The notes below the pieces were generated by a model. The model searched no databases. It worked only from the letters and a program-made list of their open reading frames with translations, and had not been told where the DNA came from. DNA of 23,240 nucleotides from NCBI GenBank assembly GCA_902783435.1, contig CACZQV010000059.1:1-23240 (forward strand). Direction: 5' to 3'. The stretch comes from an uncultured Erysipelotrichaceae bacterium. GTDB taxonomy: Bacteria; Bacillota_I; Bacilli_A; RF39; UBA660. This document shows positions 15,209-23,238 of the stretch, one piece after another. A program made the translations under genes and the position numbers. The first letter of the stretch is position 1. Each line of letters begins with the position of its first letter.

Positions 15209-15235
15209 AGTACTAGTTGTAGTGCTTTACTTTTT
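15202..15235 (+). terminator. Strong terminator overlapping the stop codon
   Basis: A 13-bp stem pairs 15202-15214 with 15221-15233 (one T-G wobble) around loop AGTTGT, with a T-run at 15231-15235. The TAA stop of the CGGC protein gene (15206-15208) lies inside the left arm. Confidence 0.88.
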
Positions 15236-15268
15236 ATTTACATAAATTAAAAATAAAAAAATAAATGG

Positions 15269-15297
15269 TTGACTAAAAATAATAATAAAGATAAAAT
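15269..15297 (+). promoter_or_regulatory. Promoter of the surface-protein gene
   Basis: TTGACT (15269-15274), a 17-bp spacer and TAAAAT (15292-15297), one of the best -35/-10 pairs in the window. The predicted start is near 15304, with AGGAGG at about 15308-15313 before the ATG at 15320, so the leader is short. Confidence 0.75.
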
Positions 15298-15319
15298 TAA
15301 TATAATAGGAGGAAAGTAA

Positions 15320-17143
15320 ATGAAAAGAAATAAGAAAAAAAATAGACAGTTAGCACTATTAATATTATTGTTATCAATAACAATTGGATTTGCATTACTT
15401 TCAACAACTTTATATATTAATGGTACTGCTGGAATTAAGTCAAATACTTGGGATATTCACTGGGAAAATGTACAACCAAATGCAGAATCAACAGTAACTG
15501 CAGAAACACCAGTAATATCAGAACATGCAACTAAAGTAAGTTATGAAGTAACTCTAGAATTACCAGGAGATTTCTATGAATTTACAGTAGATGCAAAAAA
15601 TGATGGATCAATTAATGGTGAAATAACTAAAATTGATCACAATGTATATGTAGTAGATGCAACTACAGGAGAGGTAGTAATTGATCAACAAACTGGTAAA
15701 CCACAAACAGCTACATTACCAAGTTACATCAAATATTCAATTTATTATGATGGAACTACAACTCCACCAGCTATGGGAGATGTATTAGCATCAGGAGAAA
15801 AACAAACTTATAGAATAAGAATTGAATATGATTCAGAAGCTACAACATTACCAGAAAGTGATTTAACATATAAGGTAGAAGATGAAATCACTTATACACA
15901 ATCTAAACAAGAACCATCAGAAGATCCAGATAAATGTAACGAAGCATTAGGATGTGCTGATGATACATCAGTTACAGGCTTATGGTTCTATGAAATCAAT
16001 AATGATGGACCAAAAACAGCTTCAATTGTAGCTATTAATGAAAATTATGATGCAGAAATGACTGCTTTATCAGCATATTTTTATGCAAATGGTTCTGAAG
16101 ATATTTATGAACAAACAGTATATGATGCAACATTAGATAACTATATTCCATATGATCATGATAATATTACACCAGATTATATTAAAAATATTGTAATACC
16201 TTCAAAAGTTAAATTGAATGCTCAAGGTATTGAAGATACTGAAGGTGAAGAATATACAGTAACTAGATTCTATGGTAATTATACTGATAGATCTGATTAT
16301 GCAAGTGATGATACAGTTTTAGTAAGCCAAGCTAAAGCAACATACATAGAAGAACATCACGGAAGAGATTTCTATTCATATGACTATGCACCAGAATCAA
16401 TGGTATTCCCAGATTCAATCACATTTATTGGTGATATATCTGGTGGTTGGTATAACTTATCAAAAATTAGATTTTCAGATAATCTTACTGTATTCCCAAA
16501 TTTTGGATCATATTGTGGATATGGTTATGGAAATCCACCATTTGTAGATATAGTACGTATACCATCACATGTTACAGAAATTCATGATGGAAGATTATGT
16601 AATTGTAAATATAAGAATGTTTATATTCCTGCAACAGTTACAGATTTAACTGGAGCATTCTGTAGATCAGGATGGAGTGAAGGAACTACATTCATCCCAG
16701 AAAACAGTGAAGTTGCACAAAGAATTACAGGTGCAGGAGAAACTGCTGGAACTAATGAATCAGGAGCAGTTGCTACTCATACAAATACAAGTTGTTCTGA
16801 TACAACTCCACCAACTTGTCAATTAAACTATGTTAATGAATTAACTAATGGATTCGGATTCTCATTCAGTTGTACAGATGATACAAAAATCAAGAGAATA
16901 ACTTCACTATTCGATAGTGATCCATATAGTGGACAATATGATTCATCTTCATTTGATAATATTGGTACTATTAAAAACGGTACAATTTCAAATGCAGGTA
17001 AAACAAGTTCTTATTCAAGTAGATGGACTACTGCTTCATCAGCTCCACCAAGTAGAGGTGCAAATTATTACTTCAGCTATGGTGCAGAAGATGATTGTGG
17101 TAACTGGGTTGTATACCACACAAATAGAACTTATAGTTATTAA
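15320..17143 (+). CDS. Secreted surface protein: SipW/TasA-like N-terminus, BspA-like repeats, C-terminal Ig-like domain
   Basis: The product has 607 residues. A basic start (MKRNKKKNRQ) and hydrophobic stretch to about residue 30, ending in TTLYINGTAGIKSNTWDIHW, resemble the signal region of TasA/CalY-type (SipW-processed) proteins. A beta-rich domain follows (about 45-195, PGDFYEFTVDAKNDG), then an acidic linker. Strand repeats typical of LRR_5/BspA proteins appear in the middle: IVIPSKV, MVFPDSITFIGD, IRFSDNLTVFP, VRIPSHVTEI and VYIPATVTDL (291-443). The last part (about 492-607) starts DTTPPTC and looks like an Ig-like domain with likely disulfides. There is no LPxTG or C-terminal anchor. 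The coding sequence is visibly less AT-rich than its neighbours, with more GCA, ACA and CCA codons. A role in adhesion or matrix formation is inferred. No sipW is in the window. Confidence 0.85.
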   Translation: MKRNKKKNRQLALLILLLSITIGFALLSTTLYINGTAGIKSNTWDIHWENVQPNAESTVTAETPVISEHATKVSYEVTLELPGDFYEFTVDAKNDGSINGEITKIDHNVYVVDATTGEVVIDQQTGKPQTATLPSYIKYSIYYDGTTTPPAMGDVLASGEKQTYRIRIEYDSEATTLPESDLTYKVEDEITYTQSKQEPSEDPDKCNEALGCADDTSVTGLWFYEINNDGPKTASIVAINENYDAEMTALSAYFYANGSEDIYEQTVYDATLDNYIPYDHDNITPDYIKNIVIPSKVKLNAQGIEDTEGEEYTVTRFYGNYTDRSDYASDDTVLVSQAKATYIEEHHGRDFYSYDYAPESMVFPDSITFIGDISGGWYNLSKIRFSDNLTVFPNFGSYCGYGYGNPPFVDIVRIPSHVTEIHDGRLCNCKYKNVYIPATVTDLTGAFCRSGWSEGTTFIPENSEVAQRITGAGETAGTNESGAVATHTNTSCSDTTPPTCQLNYVNELTNGFGFSFSCTDDTKIKRITSLFDSDPYSGQYDSSSFDNIGTIKNGTISNAGKTSSYSSRWTTASSAPPSRGANYYFSYGAEDDCGNWVVYHTNRTYSY

Positions 17144-17173
17144 AAAGAAAGTAGAAATACTTTCTTTTTTTTT
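17142..17173 (+). terminator. Terminator of the surface-protein gene
   Basis: AAAGAAAGTA (17144-17153) pairs with TACTTTCTTT (17158-17167) around a GAAA (GNRA) tetraloop, extended by two A-T pairs, with T's to 17173. The stem base overlaps the TAA stop at 17141-17143. Confidence 0.85.
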
Positions 17174-17181
17174 ATGTAAAA

Positions 17182-17211
17182 GTGACAATAACTATAATTT
17201 TGTGATATCAT
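17182..17211 (+). promoter_or_regulatory. Promoter of the polysaccharide operon
   Basis: GTGACA (17182-17187), an 18-bp spacer and TATCAT (17206-17211) preceded by TGA. The predicted start is at or next to the A of the ATG at 17218, so the mRNA may be leaderless. A TATAAT at 17193-17198 is an alternative -10 with a poor -35. Confidence 0.5.
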
Positions 17212-17217
17212 TATATT

Positions 17218-19404
17218 ATGAAGAAATTAAGTAAATATATAGATAAAATTGGGATGGTTTTATTAAGTTCTATAATAATTATATTTAGTTTAATTATAGG
17301 TGCAAATGAGAAAGGATTAAGAGTATTACCTATAAGTATTCTACTTTTATTAATTATTATATTTTTAGTGTGTAAAAAACTAATAAAAAAAGAAGAAAGA
17401 ATCTTCTTTAAAAATAAAATAGATATATTTGTTTTTGTATTTATACTAAGTACATTTGTACCATTAATATTTAAAACATATTCATCATTTTCGTATACTA
17501 TAGAATTTATATTAAAATATGTATTTTATTACTCAGTATATGTACTCTCAAGAAATGTCATAGATAAAAAAGATAAAATTAATTCAATCTATACAGTAAT
17601 TATATTTACTTCAATTATTCCTATAATATTAGGATTAGACGCTAGAAATGAAAAACCTATTTTAAAACCAATATTAGAATACTTTAATTTATTATACAAC
17701 TATAATTATAAACCAGGTTTTACGTTTGGTTATTCAAATACAATGGCTATATATATGTCAGTATGTATATTCTTAAGCTTGTTTAAACTATCTAATACAG
17801 AAGAAAAAATAGAAAAATATATTTATATAGTATACATACTATTTGGATTATATATAGTATATGTATCTTATTCTAGAATGGTTATATTATTACTAGGCAT
17901 ATTCTTATTAATATATTTTATTAAAACATATAAAAAACAAATAAAAGAAAATAAGAAGAAAATAATCACAATAACTAGTATTATCTTAATAATAGGAACA
18001 TTTTTCCTATCATTTGCTTTAACTGTATCTAAACCATTATATACAAATGGAAATGTATATGACAAAATATTAAATTATAAATTTAAAAAGAATAAGAAAT
18101 ATAAAATAACTATAGATTTAGATTTACTATACTATAATAAACAACATCCTGAATTAAATGAAAATGCTTTTAACATAAAATTAGTAGGTTTAAATAAATA
18201 CTACAAAGAACAATTAATTTCTAATAAATATATGGAAGTAGGTCATCAAAAATATGAGTATGAATTTACTATGCCAAAGAATGTTGAATCAATAAAACTA
18301 TATGTCTACAATAATAATAAAGGTTCAATGCAAATAAATAATATTTATATAAATGATGAAGAGTATATTATTAAATATAAATATTTACCTGAAAAAGTAG
18401 GTAAAGCTCTAAATGGATTAAGATTAAACGATAAAAGTTTAGTAGAAAGATATTACTTTAATAAATCATCTATTAATATTTTTAAAAGACATATAATATT
18501 TGGTAATGGTGGTAATGCTTGGAAAACATTATCTAAAACTAAACAAGAATATGCATTCTCTATGAAAGAAACACATAGTTATTTCTTTGAATTACTAATA
18601 TCATTTGGATTAGTAGGAATAATAACTTACTTTGTAATGTTAAGTAGTATTCTATTAGTACTAAAAGATAATAAAAAGAAGAAAGAACAAAACATTCTTC
18701 TATATGCATTAGGTATGTTATTACTACATAGTATAATATTTGACTTTAATATGTCATTTATGTTTATTCAAATAATTACATATGTATTGTTCTCATGCAT
18801 TCTAGTAAATGAAAAAGAAAAAATAAAAATTAATATAAAATATGAGTATCCAGTATTTATAATACTAATATTATCATTAATAACTAGTGGATATATTACA
18901 TTCAATTTATCTAATAAAAATGCTTTACCATTAGATATAAGAATAGTAAATAAAAGAATAGAAAGTATAAAAAATAATAAATATACTTCAAAACAAAAAA
19001 TAAAAGTATTAAAAGATATTATGAAAAAAGAACCATATTATAATCAAAACTATATTTATAATTTATATTTTAAAGAATTATCTAAATCCAAATTAAATAC
19101 AAAAGAATTAGATAAGAATTATGATTTCATATTAAAACAAATGAAATCTATAGATCAATATTCTCCATACTATATAGATAGTGTCTATTTAAGAGAAAAA
19201 GTAATATATAACGCTATTAAATCATTAGAAGAATCTAATCATAAAAATAAAGATAAATATATAAACAAACTAAAAAAACTACTAATAAAAGAACATGATA
19301 GAAATATAGAATATATAAAAGATGTAGAAAAGAATGATAAACCAGACTATATTATTAATAAAGCATTACCTGAGTATAATAAACTATATAATGAGGTAAA
19401 ATAA
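17218..19404 (+). CDS. O-antigen ligase/polymerase-family membrane protein with inserted extracytoplasmic domain
   Basis: The 728-residue multi-pass protein resembles Wzy_C/WaaL enzymes, which join lipid-carried glycans or attach them to an acceptor. About eight helices come first, with YVSYSR (215-220) at the usual conserved Arg. A long outside region (about 275-450) follows, then helices with ETHSYFFELLISFGLVG (451-467), the counterpart of the HNxxLE..G motif with His453. Arg410 precedes GNGGNAW (429-435). Residues about 280-390 look like an inserted beta-sandwich (KITIDLDLLYYN, then SIKLYVYNNNKGSMQINNIYI). After the last helix, about 160 charged helical residues extend outside. No SD precedes the ATG. 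It heads the polysaccharide operon and overlaps the next gene by one base. Ligase versus polymerase cannot be decided. Confidence 0.85.
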   Translation: MKKLSKYIDKIGMVLLSSIIIIFSLIIGANEKGLRVLPISILLLLIIIFLVCKKLIKKEERIFFKNKIDIFVFVFILSTFVPLIFKTYSSFSYTIEFILKYVFYYSVYVLSRNVIDKKDKINSIYTVIIFTSIIPIILGLDARNEKPILKPILEYFNLLYNYNYKPGFTFGYSNTMAIYMSVCIFLSLFKLSNTEEKIEKYIYIVYILFGLYIVYVSYSRMVILLLGIFLLIYFIKTYKKQIKENKKKIITITSIILIIGTFFLSFALTVSKPLYTNGNVYDKILNYKFKKNKKYKITIDLDLLYYNKQHPELNENAFNIKLVGLNKYYKEQLISNKYMEVGHQKYEYEFTMPKNVESIKLYVYNNNKGSMQINNIYINDEEYIIKYKYLPEKVGKALNGLRLNDKSLVERYYFNKSSINIFKRHIIFGNGGNAWKTLSKTKQEYAFSMKETHSYFFELLISFGLVGIITYFVMLSSILLVLKDNKKKKEQNILLYALGMLLLHSIIFDFNMSFMFIQIITYVLFSCILVNEKEKIKINIKYEYPVFIILILSLITSGYITFNLSNKNALPLDIRIVNKRIESIKNNKYTSKQKIKVLKDIMKKEPYYNQNYIYNLYFKELSKSKLNTKELDKNYDFILKQMKSIDQYSPYYIDSVYLREKVIYNAIKSLEESNHKNKDKYINKLKKLLIKEHDRNIEYIKDVEKNDKPDYIINKALPEYNKLYNEVK

Positions 19405-20441
19405 TGAAAAAAAGAATTGTCTATATAGTAGAATCATTCGCCACAGGTGTATTCACTTATTTAGTAGATCTAACTAATGGTTTAAGTAATAAATATGATT
19501 TTTTAATACTTTATGGTAAGAGAGAAGAAACTCCAAAAGACTTTAAAAAGTATTTTAAGAGTAATGTTAAATTTATAGAGATAAAAAATCTACAAAGAAA
19601 TATAAGTTTTAAAGATATAAAAGCTATTAAAGAAATAAAAGAAGTATTAAAAAAAGAGAAGTATGATATTATTCATCTACATTCATCTAAAGCAGGTGCA
19701 TTAGTAAGATTATCTATTCATAATAAAAAAATGTATTATACTCCTCATGGTTATTCATTCCTATCTAATAATAAATTAAAAAATATAATATTTAAAATAA
19801 TAGAAATAATTTTAAGTAAAATAAATAATTGTAAGACTATAGCTTGTTCTAAGAATGAGTATATTGAAACAATTAAATTTAATAAAAACTCTACATATAT
19901 AAACAATGGTGTAGATATAAATTATTTATCTACTATCCCTGTTAATAAAAGTAGTTTATCTATATGTACTTGTGGAAGAATTGCTAAACAAAAAAATCCT
20001 AAACTTTTTAATGAAATAGCACAAAACTTTCCTAATATAGATTTTATATGGATAGGAGATGGAAAATTAAAGAATACTTTAACAAGTCCTAATATTAAAG
20101 TAACAGGATTTTTAAAAAGAGAAGATGCCTTAAAAGAATTAGTAAAACATGATATATTTATACAACCATCTATATATGAAGGATTATCTATATCATTATT
20201 AGAATCAATGTATTTAAAAAGAATATGTATTGTATCTAATATAAGTAGTAATAAAAATATAATTAATAATAACGGGTTTATATGTAAAGATAAAGAAGAT
20301 TATATTAATGTATTAAATAATATATTAAATAATAAATATGATTTAAAAAGAATAAAAGAAGAATCAAAGAAAACTATAATTAAAGAATATAGTATAGAGA
20401 AGATGTGTAAAGAGTATGAAAAAATCTATGAAGAAAACTAA
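19404..20441 (+). CDS. GT4-family glycosyltransferase
   Basis: This is a retaining, GT-B fold transferase of 345 residues, probably acting on lipid-linked sugars at the inner face of the membrane. The N-terminal half has KYDIIHLHSSKAGALVRL (86-103) and TPHGYSF (113-119), typical of capsular-polysaccharide GT4 enzymes. The C-terminal half has GRIAKQKNP (191-199), with the donor phosphate-binding Arg192 and Lys197, and the E-x7-E pair Glu259/Glu267 in YEGLSISLLES. A short GTGVFTYL-like opening (SFATGVFTYLVDL) replaces the usual GG loop. The start overlaps the previous stop as TAATG, so translation is coupled. Sugar donor and acceptor are unknown. Confidence 0.9.
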   Translation: MKKRIVYIVESFATGVFTYLVDLTNGLSNKYDFLILYGKREETPKDFKKYFKSNVKFIEIKNLQRNISFKDIKAIKEIKEVLKKEKYDIIHLHSSKAGALVRLSIHNKKMYYTPHGYSFLSNNKLKNIIFKIIEIILSKINNCKTIACSKNEYIETIKFNKNSTYINNGVDINYLSTIPVNKSSLSICTCGRIAKQKNPKLFNEIAQNFPNIDFIWIGDGKLKNTLTSPNIKVTGFLKREDALKELVKHDIFIQPSIYEGLSISLLESMYLKRICIVSNISSNKNIINNNGFICKDKEDYINVLNNILNNKYDLKRIKEESKKTIIKEYSIEKMCKEYEKIYEEN

Positions 20442-21501
20442 AGTATTATATTTTGTAGATACATTAGAATATGGTGGTATTCAAACATTTATTTATAATA
20501 TTATAAAAAATATAAAGAATACTGAAATAGATATTTTGACTTTAAATGATGGCATTGAATATCCATTAGAAGAAGAATTAAAAAAATATACAAAGATATA
20601 TAAATTAAATGTATGGTTAAATAGTATTTCTTCATACAATAAATATAAAAAAGAAGTAAATAACTTCTTTAAAAATCATAATGATTATAAAATAATACAT
20701 CTTCATGGAACATCAAAGAACTATTATATTTTAAAAGTAGCTAAAGAATATAATATTAGTACTAGAATAATACATTCTCATAGTACTAATTTTGAAACTA
20801 ATAATATTATAAAAAAAATAATAGGAAATATATTAAAAAGAAAACTAATAAAGTATTCTACTAATCTTTTTGCTTGTTCTGAAGATGCAGGTAAATGGTT
20901 ATTTAAAAATAAAGAGTTTAATATAATACCTAATGGTATAGATATAGATAAATTTAAATATAATGAAAAATTAAGAAAAGAATTAATAAAAAAATATAAT
21001 TTAAAAAATAAATTTATTATAGGTAATATAGGGAGAATAACATATCAAAAGAATAGTTTATTTCTATTAGATATTTTAAAAGAAGTAAAACAAATAAAAG
21101 ATAATGCTTTTTTAATAATAATAGGATCTGGTGAATTAGAGAATAAATTAAAAGATAAAATAAAAGAGTATAACTTAGAAGAAGATATATTATTATTAAA
21201 AGATATTCATGATATATATAAGTACTATAATTTATTTGATTGTTTTGTACTACCATCTTTATATGAAGGTTTTTCTATTGTAGTATTAGAAGCTCAAATA
21301 AATGGATTAGAATGCATTGTTAATAAAGATGTATTACCAAAAGAAGTATTTATTAGTAATAATATAATTGAAGTAGAAAACTTAAATGAATATAAAAAAG
21401 AAATAATTAATTCTAAAAGAAATAATAAAAATATAGATTATTCTAAATACGATATAAAAGAAGTTACTAAGTATTTAGAGGATTACTATCAAAGAAGGTG
21501 A
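20416..21501 (+). CDS. GT4-family glycosyltransferase
   Basis: This second retaining GT-B transferase has 361 residues. Its N-terminus has TLEYGGIQTFIYNI (16-29), the classic Gly-Gly acceptor loop. HLHGTSKNYYILKVAKEY (95-112) follows, then NGIDIDKF (173-180) and GNIGRITYQKN (203-213) with Arg207 and Lys212. The E-x7-E pair is Glu284/Glu292 in YEGFSIVVLEA. The start overlaps the previous gene by 26 nt. A second in-frame ATG at 20428 is possible, and neither has an ideally spaced SD. It ends in TGA, the only TGA stop among the main genes, 4 nt before the GT2 gene, and that stop overlaps the next gene's SD (AAGGTGA). The specific linkage is unknown. Confidence 0.9.
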   Translation: MKKSMKKTKVLYFVDTLEYGGIQTFIYNIIKNIKNTEIDILTLNDGIEYPLEEELKKYTKIYKLNVWLNSISSYNKYKKEVNNFFKNHNDYKIIHLHGTSKNYYILKVAKEYNISTRIIHSHSTNFETNNIIKKIIGNILKRKLIKYSTNLFACSEDAGKWLFKNKEFNIIPNGIDIDKFKYNEKLRKELIKKYNLKNKFIIGNIGRITYQKNSLFLLDILKEVKQIKDNAFLIIIGSGELENKLKDKIKEYNLEEDILLLKDIHDIYKYYNLFDCFVLPSLYEGFSIVVLEAQINGLECIVNKDVLPKEVFISNNIIEVENLNEYKKEIINSKRNNKNIDYSKYDIKEVTKYLEDYYQRR

Positions 21502-21505
21502 CTAT

Positions 21506-22459
21506 ATGAATGATTTAATAAGTATAATAGTACCTGTTTATAATGTAGAAGATTATTTAGATAAGTGTATTAATTCTATTATTAATCAAACATATACAAA
21601 TATAGAAATAATTATTATAAATGATGGTTCTACTGACAATTCTTATGAAATATGTAAGTCATATAAAGATAAAAGAATAAAACTATATTCTATTAAAAAT
21701 AAAGGTTTATCTGGAGCTAGAAACTATGGTATAAGTAAATCTAAAGGTAAATACTTAGCTTTTGTAGATAGTGATGATTATATAGAAAAAGATTATATAG
21801 AAGTATTATATAATAATTTAATAAAAGAAGATGCAGATCTATCTTGTTGTTCACTATATGAAGTGTTTAAAAATGAAATAAAAAATAAAAGTAAAAAAGA
21901 TAAATACTATGTAATGAATAGTTATGAAACTATAGAAAAAACATTTACTGATGAAGGATTAAATGTTTATGTATGGAATAAGTTATATAAAAAAGAATTA
22001 TTTAAAAATATAAAATTTCCAGTAAATAAAAACTCGGAAGATATATATGTAATGCATGAAATAATATCTTCATGTAAAAAAATAGTATATGAGTCTATTC
22101 CAAAATATTATTATGTACAAAGAAAAAATAGTATTGTTAATAATATTAATAAAATAAATATAGATTCAATAGAAGCTAGTCTACATGCTGTAAATTATTT
22201 AAAAAATAATAAAGAACTACAAAGATACGCAATAAAGAATTATTTAAATACTAGATTAAGATATTATAAAAAATTAATTTATAGTAATAAAGAAGATAAA
22301 ACTATAAGAAATGATTATTTAAGAGAATTAAAAAAGTATAAAAAAATACCATATACTAAGAAAGAAAAATTAGAATTATTTTTATTTAAATATATTCCAG
22401 GTATATATAAATTAATAAATAAAAAGTATTATGATAATAAGTATAATAAAATGTTTTAA
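21506..22459 (+). CDS. GT2-family glycosyltransferase
   Basis: This inverting GT-A transferase has 317 residues. It opens with LISIIVPVYNVEDYLDKCI (4-22), followed by NDGSTDNS (39-46; Asp40 contacts the nucleotide), GLSGARNYGI (67-76) and the metal-binding FVDSDD (86-91, the DXD equivalent). VWNKLYKKELF and NSEDIYVMHEI are typical of EpsJ/WfgS-like capsule GT2 enzymes. The C-terminus (about 230-317) is a basic helical tail with no clear transmembrane helix, probably membrane-associated. It is 4 nt after the second GT4, with an SD overlapping that gene's stop, and 9 nt before the phosphoglycosyl transferase. Donor unknown. Confidence 0.92.
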   Translation: MNDLISIIVPVYNVEDYLDKCINSIINQTYTNIEIIIINDGSTDNSYEICKSYKDKRIKLYSIKNKGLSGARNYGISKSKGKYLAFVDSDDYIEKDYIEVLYNNLIKEDADLSCCSLYEVFKNEIKNKSKKDKYYVMNSYETIEKTFTDEGLNVYVWNKLYKKELFKNIKFPVNKNSEDIYVMHEIISSCKKIVYESIPKYYYVQRKNSIVNNINKINIDSIEASLHAVNYLKNNKELQRYAIKNYLNTRLRYYKKLIYSNKEDKTIRNDYLRELKKYKKIPYTKKEKLELFLFKYIPGIYKLINKKYYDNKYNKMF

Positions 22460-22468
22460 GGAGTAAAT

Positions 22469-23080
22469 ATGGAATTAATATATAGATTTATTAAAAGATT
22501 ATTTGATATTATTATTTCTATTATTGGATGTATATTATTAATTCCAATTTCTTTTATTTTGAAAATTATATTTATTATTAATAAAGATTATAAATCTATA
22601 TTTTATAAACAAGATAGAGTAGGTAAGAATGGTAAAGTATTTAGAATATATAAATATAGAACTATGTATTACAAAGCAGACAATGATTTAGAAAAATTAT
22701 TACAAAAAAATAAATATAAAAAAGAATGGTCTAATAATAAAAAAATAAAAGATGATCCTAGAGTAACTAAAATAGGTAAAGTATTAAGAAAAACTAATAT
22801 AGATGAAATACCTCAAGTAATAAATATATTAAAAGGAGATATGTCATTAATAGGACCTAGACCATTAGTAGAAAATGAGCTTAAAGAACATAATGGTAAT
22901 AAAAAAATATATGAAAGTATTAAACCAGGATTAACTGGATGGTGGGCTTGTCAAAAAGATAAAGCGAGGACTTATAAAGATAGATTGAAATTAGAATATT
23001 ATTATATTGAAAATAAAAGTATTATTTTAGATATAAAATGTATATTTAAAACAATTATATTCTTAATAAAAAATATATAA
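22469..23080 (+). CDS. Undecaprenyl-phosphate sugar phosphotransferase (monotopic phosphoglycosyl transferase)
   Basis: The enzyme transfers a sugar-1-phosphate from a UDP-sugar to undecaprenyl phosphate, the first membrane step of glycan assembly. It has 203 residues, the size of minimal PglC-type enzymes. FIKRLFDIIISIIGCILLIP (7-26) is the re-entrant membrane helix. FRIYKYRTM (58-66), DDPRVT (95-100) and the catalytic Asp112-Glu113 in NIDEIPQ follow. Then come MSLIGPRPLV (125-134) and PGLTGWWA (153-160), all hallmarks of the Bac_transf family. The SD AAGGAG is just upstream. It is unusual in being the last gene of the operon; the initiating enzyme often comes first. The sugar could be GlcNAc, a di-N-acetylated sugar or galactose; sequence does not decide. 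Confidence 0.94.
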   Translation: MELIYRFIKRLFDIIISIIGCILLIPISFILKIIFIINKDYKSIFYKQDRVGKNGKVFRIYKYRTMYYKADNDLEKLLQKNKYKKEWSNNKKIKDDPRVTKIGKVLRKTNIDEIPQVINILKGDMSLIGPRPLVENELKEHNGNKKIYESIKPGLTGWWACQKDKARTYKDRLKLEYYYIENKSIILDIKCIFKTIIFLIKNI

Positions 23081-23081
23081 A

Positions 23082-23108
23082 AAAACACGCTAGTTTATAA
23101 CGTGTTTT
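23082..23108. terminator. Bidirectional terminator at the end of the polysaccharide operon
   Basis: AAAACACG (23082-23089) pairs with CGTGTTTT (23101-23108) around an 11-nt loop. On the + strand the T-run is short. On the - strand it is followed by seven T's, so it terminates better leftward. This favours a converging gene to the right. Confidence 0.75.
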
Positions 23109-23142
23109 ATATTTCAAACTGGGGCCCAAATTTAACGTGTTT
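23098..23142. repeat. Direct repeat TAACGTGTTT
   Basis: TAACGTGTTT occurs at 23098-23107 and 23133-23142, 35 bp apart, flanking the GC patch GGGGCCC (23121-23127). The first copy is the terminator's right arm. Origin unclear; possibly an element end or chance. Confidence 0.4.
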
Positions 23143-23238
23143 ACGAAAAATCAGCACAAATCTATGAATTGAGATTGACTCAATTACTTGAATAAAATAT
23201 ATCACATTATTTTGACATTTGCAAATGATTATGATTTG
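23107..23238 (-). CDS. Possible 3' end of a converging - strand gene, running off the window
   Basis: On the - strand a frame is open from the window edge for 43 codons to TAA (23109-23107). Its last residues read ISIHRFVLIFRKHVKFGPQF-EI. The stop overlaps the terminator hairpin that has its stronger T-run in this direction, the same arrangement as at most other gene ends here. Codons such as CTG, CGT, CAC, GGG, CCC and CAG are rare elsewhere in the window, which suggests an acquired gene or mobile element. The protein is not recognised, and the short frame could be chance. Confidence 0.35.
   Translation of the reverse strand, partial: QIIIICKCQNNVIYFIQVIESISIHRFVLIFRKHVKFGPQFEI

Noticed and set aside
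16917..17234. Open + frame within the end of the surface-protein gene
   Set aside because: It is a shifted reading of the Ser/Ser/Asp-rich coding sequence, has no SD, and crosses the terminator at 17142-17173.
21499..21501. Mycoplasma-type code with TGA read as Trp
   Set aside because: Trp is encoded by TGG throughout, and this TGA is a sensible stop for the GT4 gene, overlapping the next SD. The standard bacterial code fits.
23116..23142. Integron attC, dif or known IS terminal repeat around GGGGCCC
   Set aside because: No recognisable attC core, dif match or known IS inverted repeat, and no partner end is visible in the window.
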